A stretch of DNA of 64,000 nucleotides from Paenibacillus selenitireducens (GTDB taxonomy: Bacteria > Bacillota > Bacilli > Paenibacillales > Paenibacillaceae): positions 186,027-250,026 of the forward strand of contig NZ_MSZX01000001.1 in assembly GCF_002021565.1 (NCBI RefSeq), read 5' to 3'. The number at the start of each line of letters is the position of its first letter. The stretch's first letter is position 1. Below the pieces are notes generated by a model. It was not told where the DNA came from. It searched no databases and worked only from the letters and a program-made list of their open reading frames with translations. This document shows positions 52,969 through 61,533 of this stretch, in pieces. Made by a program: the position numbers and the translations under genes.

Positions 52969-53020
52969 AACGCAGCCAATCGGCTGCGTTTTTTATTATG
53001 AGGTGGAACTCCAAGGGGGT
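52969..53020 (+). repeat. Terminator plus right arm of tRNA-type repeat (R5)
   Basis: AACGCAGCC-aatc-GGCTGCGTT with T6 is a strong terminator. It is followed by AGGTGGAACTCCAAGGGGGT, the inverted tRNA-3'-end arm seen in R1 and R2. The left (tRNA) arm is missing here. Confidence 0.7.
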
Positions 53021-53021
53021 A

Positions 53022-53549
53022 CTATACCCAAAATTTCGGATACTGACGCTGCTCGTCAAGGTTATTCACCACAAGTGCGATCACAACAATGACCAAAGAG
53101 CCTATAAGAACGGGATTGATCAAAAACGTCCATGGACTGCCCGCCATAATAACGACGATTGGATTGGCCCCTGCAGGCGGGTGGGTAGTTCGTGTTATGT
53201 GCATGAAAGCAATGGCCAGTCCTACGCCGAGCGCTATCACCCAAAACGCGTTGCCAAATAAATGAAAGAGCAGCAAACCAACCGCAGCAGATATCATATG
53301 CCCTCCGATAATATTTCGAGGTTGAGATAGAGGAGCGTCCCACACGCCGAAGGCTAAGACACAGCTAGCTCCAAATGGGGCCATAAGCCATACGGCTGAT
53401 GTCAGGTCAGTCAAAAAAGCCAACATACCGATGGCTATGAATCCACCAATGAATCCTAATAGCGCCGTTTTGGAGGAAACTTTCAATGGGCTTTTACCGG
53501 ATCCCGACATTTTTGAAAAAAATCGATGCCATACATATTTCGTCTCCAT
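53022..53549 (-). CDS. HPP family integral membrane protein
   Basis: 175 residues with four to five membrane helices and the defining motif THPPAGANP (about 121-129), preceded by APFGASCVLAFG and QPRNIIGGH. HPP proteins have been linked to nitrite transport in chloroplasts and cyanobacteria; the bacterial role is uncertain. ATG 53549 follows AAGGAAGTG. Divergent from a GntR regulator whose probable operators lie in between. Confidence 0.9.
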   Translation of the reverse strand: METKYVWHRFFSKMSGSGKSPLKVSSKTALLGFIGGFIAIGMLAFLTDLTSAVWLMAPFGASCVLAFGVWDAPLSQPRNIIGGHMISAAVGLLLFHLFGNAFWVIALGVGLAIAFMHITRTTHPPAGANPIVVIMAGSPWTFLINPVLIGSLVIVVIALVVNNLDEQRQYPKFWV

Positions 53550-53591
53550 AAGAAATCACTTCCTTTGCGAATTAAATAACTAAATTACTAG

Positions 53592-53711
53592 TTAACTGGT
53601 TATTTGTTGATTATATTACGGCAGAGATAAAGGAATGTCAATTTTTATTTTCATAATGGCCTTTCTTGCGTTGCTGCGGATAATACAGTACATTAGTAAA
53701 TATCCAGTTAA
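53592..53711. promoter_or_regulatory. Inverted operator pair between HPP and GntR genes
   Basis: TTAACTGGTTATT (53592-53604) and its inverted match AATATCCAGTTAA (53699-53711; 12 of 13) lie near the start sides of the two divergent genes. TAACTAAATTACTAGTTAAC around the first site extends the similarity. Probable binding sites of the GntR protein. Confidence 0.5.
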
Positions 53712-53770
53712 ATAGTATTTTAGTAATATAACAACCATAAAATAAGACCGTTTTTCTATGAAATGGAGAA

Positions 53771-54757
53771 ATGATGCGAATGAATAAAGAGTTATTGTTA
53801 AAGGTGGATTCGGCATTAAATTTCAGTGTAAATACACAAATAAAAGAACAATTAAAATGGCTAATTGGTCTCGGTGAGATTGTACCAGGCGACATGCTTC
53901 CGTCAGCAAATCAAATGGCTGATATTTTAGGATTAAACCGAAATACGGTCAATTTGGTCTATACCCAATTGCGCGATGAAGGATTTTTTGCAATGCAAAA
54001 AGGGCGGGGAACGCAAGTCCTGGATAGTTCCAAAGTTGAGGTGTTGAAGAAGGGTCGCCAACCGATGCATCAACTCGTAACGAGGACGATAGAGGAGGCC
54101 GCTGCACAAGGCATTCCCCTGGTTGATTTCTTTATATCCGGTTTGGCTTATACTTTACTGCAGCAATCGGATGCAGCCGTACATCTGCAGATTCTTTTTA
54201 TTGAATGTAAAGGGCATGATCATCTCTTTTATCGCCAAGAAATTGAGCGCGTTACAAAAGCTGAAGTTAAAACCATCTTCTTGGAGGACCTTGCAATAAC
54301 GGATAGCACGATGATTGAAGCGCTTGAATCTTCAAATGTGATCATTACGACATTAAATCATTCCGCAGAGGTGAAGAAATTATTTTCCCGTTATGAGAAG
54401 AAAATGTATGTAATTGGAGCAACGACTGAAATGTCCTTACTTCTAGGTATTGCTAGGATCAAGCCTGAAAGCCATGTGGGTTTCGTATGTCTCGGGAAAG
54501 AAGGCGGACAATGGATGGCTAACAGCATTCGCGACGCAGGCATTACGCAGATCCATTCGCATGCCTTGGGAATAGATGATCGGGAGAAATTGCTTGGAGG
54601 TATCAAAAAGTTAGACAAAGTCTACGCGTCTCCTGCTGTATTTAAGGAGTTAAAAACGATCGATCCCGATAAAGTGGAATTATATCCTATGGCTTTAGAA
54701 AAGAGCAGTGAAAATCTATTGATAGATTTATCTGATGATTTCATGAAACAGATATAA
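53771..54757 (+). CDS. GntR family regulator with periplasmic-binding-like sensor domain
   Basis: 328 residues; start 53771, 53774 or 53780 (ATG codons) after TGGAGAA, with 53774 best spaced. Winged helix at about 18-85 (QIKEQLKWLIGLGEIVPGDM, then LGLNRNTVNLVYTQL). The C-terminal 230 residues (ILFIECKGHDHLF, SNVIITTLNH, MYVIGATTEM, HVGFVCLGKEGGQWM) form two alpha/beta lobes like a sugar- or phosphonate-binding protein rather than UTRA or FCD. It likely represses itself and the HPP gene. Confidence 0.88.
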   Translation: MMRMNKELLLKVDSALNFSVNTQIKEQLKWLIGLGEIVPGDMLPSANQMADILGLNRNTVNLVYTQLRDEGFFAMQKGRGTQVLDSSKVEVLKKGRQPMHQLVTRTIEEAAAQGIPLVDFFISGLAYTLLQQSDAAVHLQILFIECKGHDHLFYRQEIERVTKAEVKTIFLEDLAITDSTMIEALESSNVIITTLNHSAEVKKLFSRYEKKMYVIGATTEMSLLLGIARIKPESHVGFVCLGKEGGQWMANSIRDAGITQIHSHALGIDDREKLLGGIKKLDKVYASPAVFKELKTIDPDKVELYPMALEKSSENLLIDLSDDFMKQI

Positions 54758-54777
54758 CAAATAAAACAAGCAAAACA

Positions 54778-54820
54778 AGCAATCTAGAATGAATTTCATT
54801 ATTCTAGATTGCTCGTTTTT
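54778..54820. terminator. Bidirectional terminator
   Basis: AGCAATCTAGAAT..ATTCTAGATTGCT, a 13-bp perfect stem, with CGTTTTT on the plus side and an A-rich flank on the other; it separates two convergent genes. Confidence 0.85.
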
Positions 54821-54826
54821 ACACCA

Positions 54827-56422
54827 TTATACGAATTTACTAGGAACGACACCAAAATGCTGTTTAAAAAGCTTAACAAAATAACTTTTATTATCATATC
54901 CGAGCAATTGAGATATCGAATCAATTGTTTTTTCTGAATGGTTTAGCAGTTCCTTGGCTTTCTCCATTTTCATTCTTGTAACATACTCAATGAAATTTTC
55001 ATTGGTTTCTTTCTTGTACAAGCGGCTAAAATAGCTCGGATTTAAATGTAAATGATTAGCGACCTCATCCAGCGTTATTTTTTGATCCAAGTTGAGTAAT
55101 ACATATTTTTGGGCATTAATAATTTCGATTTTTTTACTTTGTTTAGAAATGTCCTCCATGGTACGAACTGCTTCTTCTATAAAGTGGATGAGCCATTTTT
55201 GCAGTTCGCCGATATTACTGATTTGAATCAGCTGTCGTTGTATTTTCTCATTGGCATATTGTTGATTGATTTTCAATTTGAGCATGATATCGAGTACAAG
55301 TTTATTAACAAATTGCTTTACTTTATTTGGAGCATACTTTTTATCGATAATAAATTGAATAAAGGGATTCAAGGCATCCTCGACATCGATATTTCCCTCT
55401 AGAATCACTCGGTTGATCTGCTCCGAAAATTCTACATAATGATTCAGTAGATCTTCTTTATGAAAATGATAATCCTCTAAATTTTTCATTTTTATGATTT
55501 GAGGTTCTGAATAGTAGAACATTTTCTCTGTGTCTTGCAGCAGAAGATGCAGCTGTTGTTTGATCCCCGGATAATCATTCTCTAAATCTCCGACGAGGAT
55601 CGAGACAGGGAGCTTAAGCAGCTTCATTAACTTATATTGTATTTCCTTGCATCGATTAGAAATATATTCACGAGGATTTATTTTTAAAGTATTCTCGCAA
55701 TTATATAAAAGGAAGAATTGATAAGACGTGTAACTAAAAAATAATAAATCTGGAATCTCTAGCAATAGCTCTTCCACAGCGTTTTCAATAATAAATTTCA
55801 AGGTATGCTCGTCTTCATATCGAATGAATGCATCACTCGTTCGATGGATGCAAGCAACAGCAGGAATAAAGAAGGGGTGGTGTCGAGACAAGCCGAATTT
55901 CCCCAATTGTTCCTTCCAAAGATAGCTCTTTGAAACAGGTGCGGATAGAACATCATTTATCCATTTTTCTTTTAAAATGGATTTATTCTGATGTGCTTGA
56001 ATGTTCAGCTTCTGAAATTCATCTAGATGTTGTTTTTCTTCATCCATCTTTATTTTTAATTTTGAGAGAAGATCTATAATATCAGGTATATCCAGAGATT
56101 CTTTCAGAATATAGTCTTGTACACCGATTTGAACCGCTTGTTTCGCATAGCTAAATTCGTCATGACAGGATAAAATAACGAATCTTGGTTGATGTTGATT
56201 GATTTTTTTAATGGATTTAATTAATTCGATCCCGTTCATTCCAGGCATACCGATGTCGGTCACAATGAGATCAGGGAGTTCCTTGTGACAGTGCTCTAAA
56301 GCCTCTTCAGCATTTGTACTTCGATGGGGCATTGTATAACCAAATGTATTCCAAGGAATCATTGTACATAAAAAATTTAATACGGCTACATCGTCATCCA
56401 CTACCAATACTTTATACATCAT
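54827..56422 (-). CDS. YesN-type response regulator (second system)
   Basis: 531 residues. Receiver domain with D9-D11 pocket and phospho-acceptor D56 (IVTDIGMPGMNG), K near 107 (YILKES, atypical for the lysine position but in register), a long helical linker with Lys-rich segments, and a C-terminal AraC double helix-turn-helix (VANHLHLNPSYFSRLYKKET, then ISQLLGYDNKSYFVKLFKQH). Overlaps the kinase gene by 11 nt, so the two are translated together. Should activate the glucuronide operon it ends. Confidence 0.92.
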   Translation of the reverse strand: MMYKVLVVDDDVAVLNFLCTMIPWNTFGYTMPHRSTNAEEALEHCHKELPDLIVTDIGMPGMNGIELIKSIKKINQHQPRFVILSCHDEFSYAKQAVQIGVQDYILKESLDIPDIIDLLSKLKIKMDEEKQHLDEFQKLNIQAHQNKSILKEKWINDVLSAPVSKSYLWKEQLGKFGLSRHHPFFIPAVACIHRTSDAFIRYEDEHTLKFIIENAVEELLLEIPDLLFFSYTSYQFFLLYNCENTLKINPREYISNRCKEIQYKLMKLLKLPVSILVGDLENDYPGIKQQLHLLLQDTEKMFYYSEPQIIKMKNLEDYHFHKEDLLNHYVEFSEQINRVILEGNIDVEDALNPFIQFIIDKKYAPNKVKQFVNKLVLDIMLKLKINQQYANEKIQRQLIQISNIGELQKWLIHFIEEAVRTMEDISKQSKKIEIINAQKYVLLNLDQKITLDEVANHLHLNPSYFSRLYKKETNENFIEYVTRMKMEKAKELLNHSEKTIDSISQLLGYDNKSYFVKLFKQHFGVVPSKFV

Positions 56423-58199
56423 CCTTCATCTCCTCATACTTTGATAATGGGAAAGACAAAGTTATTTTTAGTCCCATATCTTTAGAGCTTATCAAATGAA
56501 TCGTAAATTCATCTCCATAAATCATGGAAAGACGTTCATTTACATTTTTTAAACCGATTCCATTCATGGAGGTTGAAGCGTTTTCACCTCGCATACTCGT
56601 TTCGGATAACATGTGAGTAAGGGAGGCTAGTTTCTCCTGTTCTATGCCAACACCATTGTCTTGAACTGAAATATACAGCAAATGATCTTTTTTCCATGAA
56701 GATATGGTTATCTTGCCTTGTTTTTGCATAAGTCCATGGATATATGCATTCTCAATTAATGGTTGAAGCGTAAGTCTGGGAATGGACGCCAAAAGGGTGT
56801 CAGATGCAAGATTGGTTATCAATTGAACATCCTCTTCGTGCCTGAATTTCATTAATTTCACATATTGCTGGGCGATATCGATCTCTTCGTGCAACGTTAA
56901 AAATTCGTTATTTCGATTTATTGTCATTCTTAATAAGGTTGATAAAGAACCAATGACACCACCAATTTCTTTCTCTCCTTTCATGATGACTTGAAGTCGA
57001 ATCGAGTTTAACGTATTAAATAAAAAATGCGGGTTAACCTGAGCCTGTAACAATTCTAGCTCCGCTTTTCTTTTACGGGCCTGTTCCATTTGAATTTCAT
57101 GAATCATTTCTTCGATTCGATCTAACATACGATCAAAGGAAAGACCCAAATAGCCAATCTCATCATTCCCTGTTACTTTAGAACGGATATTTAAATTTCC
57201 CATTTCTACGGATTTAGCTGTTTTTGCTAACTTTATGATAGGTCTGATATAGTAACGCAATATAAAGTACATTACGATAGAAAACAGAATAAGAGAGAGT
57301 ATTTGAAAAATAACAATTTCGTTAAAAAACTTCCCGTAGCTCCCTGTTACGACTTGATAAGGTGTCAAACTTAGCATACTTAACCCAGCAAAGCTTAACG
57401 GTTTATTAACGGAGATATATTCTTTATCATTCCAGACTACTCGGTTCTCATGATCTGATGAATTTGAGAACGGAACGGTTGTACCAATTAAACGTTCGTC
57501 TGTCTGAGATTGGATCGTTCCTTTATGATCAAGCAGCATCATCGTTTGATCTGATGCGTATTTATCGAAAATTTCATGGAATTCTGCTTCAGGTTTACTT
57601 AACACGATGATAGCGTTTGGTGCATTGGCATAGAGTTTAAAACTATGAGCAATGGTAATCAGATGAGGATAACGATCGGCATCTGCCGGAACATTGTTGT
57701 CTAAAACTCCGATCCAACTTGTCATATTGGTGGGTTGCTTTGACATAGATAAGAGCCAAGGCTCTTGATACATATAAGATAAATCGTTTGGATAGACGGA
57801 ATAATTGGAAAAGTAAAGCCCATTTGGCAGAAATATGGTCACATAGCATTTCCCACTGAAATACATTAATTCATTTAATTTTTCTGTAACAAGCTTATTG
57901 GCGAAAAAATCAGTTTTATTTTCTTTACTCTTGTAGCTATTCCAAGCTAATCGTAGGTTGGATATCATTTCACTATCATATTGAATCGAGTTAAACGCAT
58001 GAATCATATTATTGATGATATTGGATACATAAAGCTCAGCAACTTCTAAGGATTGCTCAGACTTCGTAGATGCATTATTCATTAACATGTTATTTGTATA
58101 AATACCCGTTAATCCCATGCTAATCGCAGAGGGGATCAAGAGACATAACAAGGCGGTAGCGATCAATTTTTTCCTCCAACTCATGGATGCTCTGCTCAT
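56412..58199 (-). CDS. YesM-type sensor histidine kinase (second system)
   Basis: 595 residues from ATG 58199, 6 nt after AGGAG; an ATG seven codons upstream lacks a ribosome site. Membrane helix at about 15-37, extracytoplasmic Cache-like region (about 40-285), second helix (about 293-315), HAMP (about 316-370), H391 in QVNPHFLFNT, and an ATPase domain with PLIENAYIHGL, DNGVGI and GLKNVNERL. It lies 90 nt after the binding-protein gene, with a hairpin in the gap. Likely senses the same glucuronide or its binding protein. Confidence 0.92.
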   Translation of the reverse strand: MSRASMSWRKKLIATALLCLLIPSAISMGLTGIYTNNMLMNNASTKSEQSLEVAELYVSNIINNMIHAFNSIQYDSEMISNLRLAWNSYKSKENKTDFFANKLVTEKLNELMYFSGKCYVTIFLPNGLYFSNYSVYPNDLSYMYQEPWLLSMSKQPTNMTSWIGVLDNNVPADADRYPHLITIAHSFKLYANAPNAIIVLSKPEAEFHEIFDKYASDQTMMLLDHKGTIQSQTDERLIGTTVPFSNSSDHENRVVWNDKEYISVNKPLSFAGLSMLSLTPYQVVTGSYGKFFNEIVIFQILSLILFSIVMYFILRYYIRPIIKLAKTAKSVEMGNLNIRSKVTGNDEIGYLGLSFDRMLDRIEEMIHEIQMEQARKRKAELELLQAQVNPHFLFNTLNSIRLQVIMKGEKEIGGVIGSLSTLLRMTINRNNEFLTLHEEIDIAQQYVKLMKFRHEEDVQLITNLASDTLLASIPRLTLQPLIENAYIHGLMQKQGKITISSWKKDHLLYISVQDNGVGIEQEKLASLTHMLSETSMRGENASTSMNGIGLKNVNERLSMIYGDEFTIHLISSKDMGLKITLSFPLSKYEEMKDDV

Positions 58200-58240
58200 C
58201 ACATTCTCCTGTATGTTCATTAATATGAGATTATTGGAAA

Positions 58241-58267
58241 AGAGGATGACCTAATGGCATCCTCTTG
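58241..58267 (-). terminator. Partial terminator between transport and two-component genes
   Basis: AAGAGGATG..CATCCTCTT stem, followed on the minus strand by TTTTCC. The short U-run suggests attenuation, not a full stop, so the regulators are made at a lower level than the transporter. Confidence 0.55.
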
Positions 58268-58289
58268 GTAACTGTTATTATGTTACGAA

Positions 58290-59645
58290 TTATTGGTTAG
58301 CATCTATGATTTTTTGCAAATTCTCTTTAATATTTTTCATCGTCGTGTCGATATCCGAGTTGCCTAGTATATATTTCTCAGCCTCAGCAATATATGCTTT
58401 CTCTAAATCGGCGCTATAAGAAACGGCAGTCGGGGGATTCGGAAGCTTGGAAACAGAAAGTGTGTTCATTAAAGAACTTTTGTCGATCATTTCAGGAGAC
58501 ATGGTCGATGAAATGATTGCGTCGACTTCTTGATTCAAGTCGGCGTTTTTCCATGCAGAAAGCTGTTTCGTCAATGACATTCCTTCAGTGGATAGGAAAC
58601 GAAGGAATTCATAGGATTCTTGCTTATGTTTCGAACGAGAAGAGATAACTAGTGAATCTGCTAAGCCAAATGAATAATTTTCATCAGATGCGTTATTTTT
58701 AGGCCAAGGAGCAAACGCAGAATGGAACGTCGCCGGTATCTTGTCTGTTCCACCTGCTTCAGAAATCATCCAAGGTCCTGTTGGAATCATACTTGCTTTA
58801 CCTTGGAAATAAGCATCGCGATATGGAATTTTTTGCGATACAACATCTTGGTACGGTGTTGCGGAATGATCGGCATATTCCATATTATAGCGTAGTTCCA
58901 GCGATTCTTTCATTAAAGGATTGTCATTATTCAGTTTAGTACCATCATCCGTCATAATACCTTGATTTTCAGGAGAACTATATAGACGGAGTAGGAAATA
59001 ATCTTTCCACGTATGGAAGAAGGTACCGTAACGTTTGTTAGGACCTTCACCCTTCGTTAGTTTCTTCGAATAATCACGGAACTCATCCCATGTCCAACTT
59101 GTTGGAACACTCAACCCAGCTTCATCGAGTTGATCTTTATTCATGAGAATGAACCATGGTCCAAATTTACCGGGAAGTGAATACCGCTTGTTTTCATATT
59201 TCATTTGTTCCGCTTTATATACATCCTCATATTGAACTCCCTCAGCTTTTAAATAATCATCCAAGGGTTCAAGCATATCATTAGAAGCTCTTTGACTGAA
59301 GTTAGGTGTTGAATTAAGGGAGAAGACGTCAAAATCTTCATCTGAAGCATACATAATATCAATTTTTTTCAAAGTTTCGTTCGAGTCATTTTCTACTATG
59401 GGAATATATTTGACCTTGATATTCGGAAATTTTTTCTCAAATGCATCGATGGCTGGTTGATAAACCGCTGGTTTTTCCCAATTGAGAAACTTAATCGTAA
59501 CGGGACTCTGATCTGTACTGTTTGTGCCTTTGTCGGAAGATGTGGATGACTGTCCTTGATTACTACCACTACTTCCGGAACAACCTGCAAGTAGGCTTGC
59601 TAGCATAATGATGGTTGTCATTATGCATAACACTTTCTTCTTCAT
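58290..59645 (-). CDS. Lipoprotein sugar-binding protein (third system)
   Basis: 451 residues from ATG 59645, 9 nt after GGGAGG; longer in-frame starts upstream lie beyond the ribosome site. Lipobox LLAGC (C about 22), Ser/Gln/Thr-rich tether to about 45, then a family 1-type solute-binding fold (VTIKFLNWEKPAVYQPAIDA, GPWFILMNKDQLDEAGL, KASMIPTGPWMIS). Smaller than the LipO-type proteins elsewhere in the window, as expected for MalFG-type permeases. Probably binds glucuronides given the beta-glucuronidase in the operon. Confidence 0.92.
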   Translation of the reverse strand: MKKKVLCIMTTIIMLASLLAGCSGSSGSNQGQSSTSSDKGTNSTDQSPVTIKFLNWEKPAVYQPAIDAFEKKFPNIKVKYIPIVENDSNETLKKIDIMYASDEDFDVFSLNSTPNFSQRASNDMLEPLDDYLKAEGVQYEDVYKAEQMKYENKRYSLPGKFGPWFILMNKDQLDEAGLSVPTSWTWDEFRDYSKKLTKGEGPNKRYGTFFHTWKDYFLLRLYSSPENQGIMTDDGTKLNNDNPLMKESLELRYNMEYADHSATPYQDVVSQKIPYRDAYFQGKASMIPTGPWMISEAGGTDKIPATFHSAFAPWPKNNASDENYSFGLADSLVISSRSKHKQESYEFLRFLSTEGMSLTKQLSAWKNADLNQEVDAIISSTMSPEMIDKSSLMNTLSVSKLPNPPTAVSYSADLEKAYIAEAEKYILGNSDIDTTMKNIKENLQKIIDANQ

Positions 59646-59665
59646 CTTTGTTAACCTCCCTGGAA

Positions 59666-59679
59666 TAAAAGCGTTTTCA
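59666..59679 (-). promoter_or_regulatory. cre site in front of binding-protein gene
   Basis: On the minus strand TGAAAACGCTTTTA matches the catabolite responsive element consensus at 13 of 14 positions. It is inside the operon, in the 105-nt gap between permease and binding-protein genes, so it may block an internal promoter or act as a roadblock. Confidence 0.65.
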
Positions 59680-59750
59680 TTACACATAAACACAATAATA
59701 CAATAGCATCGTACAACAAAGTTTCGATTTTTACCTTTTTCAAAATTTCT

Positions 59751-60584
59751 TTACCCTTTAACCCCGCCCATTGCAATTCCTTCCATGACTTGCTTTTGAC
59801 CAAGGATAAAGATAAGGAGTAGAGGGATAATGGCTGAAACCGTACCTGCCATGATTAAGGAATAATAAGCTCCACTCTCACTGGAAAATTTTTGAATACC
59901 GATTTGAATCGTAGAAAGATGATCACTTCTTAAGAAAATAAGTGGGTTTTGATAGTCGTTCCATGTCCAGATAAAACGCAAAATGGCATAGGTAGCGATC
60001 GCTGGACGAACGAGGGGAACTGCGACTTTTGTAAATAAGATACGCTGTCCAGCACCATCCATTCTTGCAGCATCGAGAAATTCATTATGCAGACCCATAA
60101 AGAACTGTCTCAACATAAAGGTACCTAAAGCACTAAACGAGCCAACAAGAATAAGTCCAAGATGACTATCAAACAAGTGTAACCATCTAAAAATGATAAA
60201 TTGAGGTACGATGATGGATGAGCTTGGGATCATAAAGGTCATGAGCACAAGAATAAATAGCACATTTTTACCTATAAATTCTAATTTAGCAAATGCATAA
60301 GCGGCCATACAGGATACCGTAACGGAAATGATCGTTGTCAGTACGCTGATTTTAATAGAGTTCCAATAATATAATCCAAAAGGATGCTCACCAAACCAGA
60401 CTTCGGTATAGTTCTGAACGGCTTGCCAATTCTTAGGTATCCATTCAATTGGGTATTTGAACACATCGACCTCCGGTTTAAAGGAAGCGGATAACATCCA
60501 TATAAACGGTAAAAGGAAAGCTATTCCGAGAATAAGCATAAGGATGGTTATGGTGACTTTCCATAACTTACTTTTATTTTCCAT
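59751..60584 (-). CDS. ABC sugar importer permease, MalG/CUT1 type
   Basis: 277 residues, six membrane helices, LPFIWMLSASFK at the N-terminal loop, EAA loop NEFLDAARMDGAGQRILFTK and C-terminus KQVMEGIAMGGVKG. ATG 60584 follows GGAGGA; 15 nt after the preceding permease gene. Partner of the permease at 60600-61523; ATPase absent. Confidence 0.93.
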   Translation of the reverse strand: MENKSKLWKVTITILMLILGIAFLLPFIWMLSASFKPEVDVFKYPIEWIPKNWQAVQNYTEVWFGEHPFGLYYWNSIKISVLTTIISVTVSCMAAYAFAKLEFIGKNVLFILVLMTFMIPSSSIIVPQFIIFRWLHLFDSHLGLILVGSFSALGTFMLRQFFMGLHNEFLDAARMDGAGQRILFTKVAVPLVRPAIATYAILRFIWTWNDYQNPLIFLRSDHLSTIQIGIQKFSSESGAYYSLIMAGTVSAIIPLLLIFILGQKQVMEGIAMGGVKG

Positions 60585-60599
60585 AATGTTCCTCCATAA

Positions 60600-61523
60600 T
60601 CAATAATTAACCCATTTTTTCTGACCATACAGTTGAAAAACGGTAATGAGAAGGACGCATCCGAACAATGCCCAAGCCATCGATGAAGCGTAACCGGTTT
60701 TTAAGTTTTCAAATGCTGTCGTGTATAAATAATAGGTGACAACAGAGGTCGAGTAAGATGGACCTCCCTCAGTTAAAACTTTAATGATATCAAAAGATTT
60801 AAAAGAACTAATGAGACCCGTTACAAGTAAGAAGAACGTTGTGGGTGATACAAGAGGCAATGTGATTCTTCTGAATCTTGTCCAGGGACCTGCGCCGTCC
60901 ATATCAGCAGATTCATAGAGATCCTTAGGAATCGATTGCAAAGCTGCCATATAGACGATGAGACAGAAACCGATACCTACCCAAGTCATAATAATCATGA
61001 CGGAAGGAAGTGCATAATGGATGTCTGCCAACCATTTTGGTGGATTGTCCATTCCGATGGATCTTAAAAATTGATTGATCGGTCCATGAGAAGGTTGGAA
61101 CAATAATTGAAATACGATTGAAACCGCAACGATACTAGAGATATAGGGCATAAAGAAGACGACTTTAAAGAAATTTTTGAAATATACGCTTTTATTAATG
61201 ATGACTGCCAATACCAACGAAAGGATTAATTGAACCGGAACAACCAGTAATAGGATGAGGTTATTTTTGAAAGAGGTGATAAAAACCGGATCATCAACTA
61301 ACTGTGTATAGTTACGGAATCCTACAAATTTCATTTTGTCGAGTCCTGCGATAAAACTCCATTCTGTAAAACTAAATATTAAAGATAAGATGGCAGGAAT
61401 AATGGTGAGGATCGTCAATCCAATTAGCATAGGACCGACAAACACATATCCCGCAAGATTCTCTCTTTTTTCTTTTAACATCAAACGATGCGCGTTTTTC
61501 TCTTTATTTTTTTTGAACCGCAT
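60600..61523 (-). CDS. ABC sugar importer permease, MalF/CUT1 type
   Basis: 307 residues from ATG 61523, 7 nt after GAGGT; two upstream ATG codons are too close to or ahead of the ribosome site. Six membrane helices after a charged N-terminus (RFKKNKEKNAHRL), EAA loop KDLYESADMDGAGPWTRFRR. 10 nt after the beta-glucuronidase gene. Forms the transmembrane channel with the MalG-type partner. Confidence 0.93.
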   Translation of the reverse strand: MRFKKNKEKNAHRLMLKEKRENLAGYVFVGPMLIGLTILTIIPAILSLIFSFTEWSFIAGLDKMKFVGFRNYTQLVDDPVFITSFKNNLILLLVVPVQLILSLVLAVIINKSVYFKNFFKVVFFMPYISSIVAVSIVFQLLFQPSHGPINQFLRSIGMDNPPKWLADIHYALPSVMIIMTWVGIGFCLIVYMAALQSIPKDLYESADMDGAGPWTRFRRITLPLVSPTTFFLLVTGLISSFKSFDIIKVLTEGGPSYSTSVVTYYLYTTAFENLKTGYASSMAWALFGCVLLITVFQLYGQKKWVNY

Positions 61524-61533
61524 GCTCATCACC

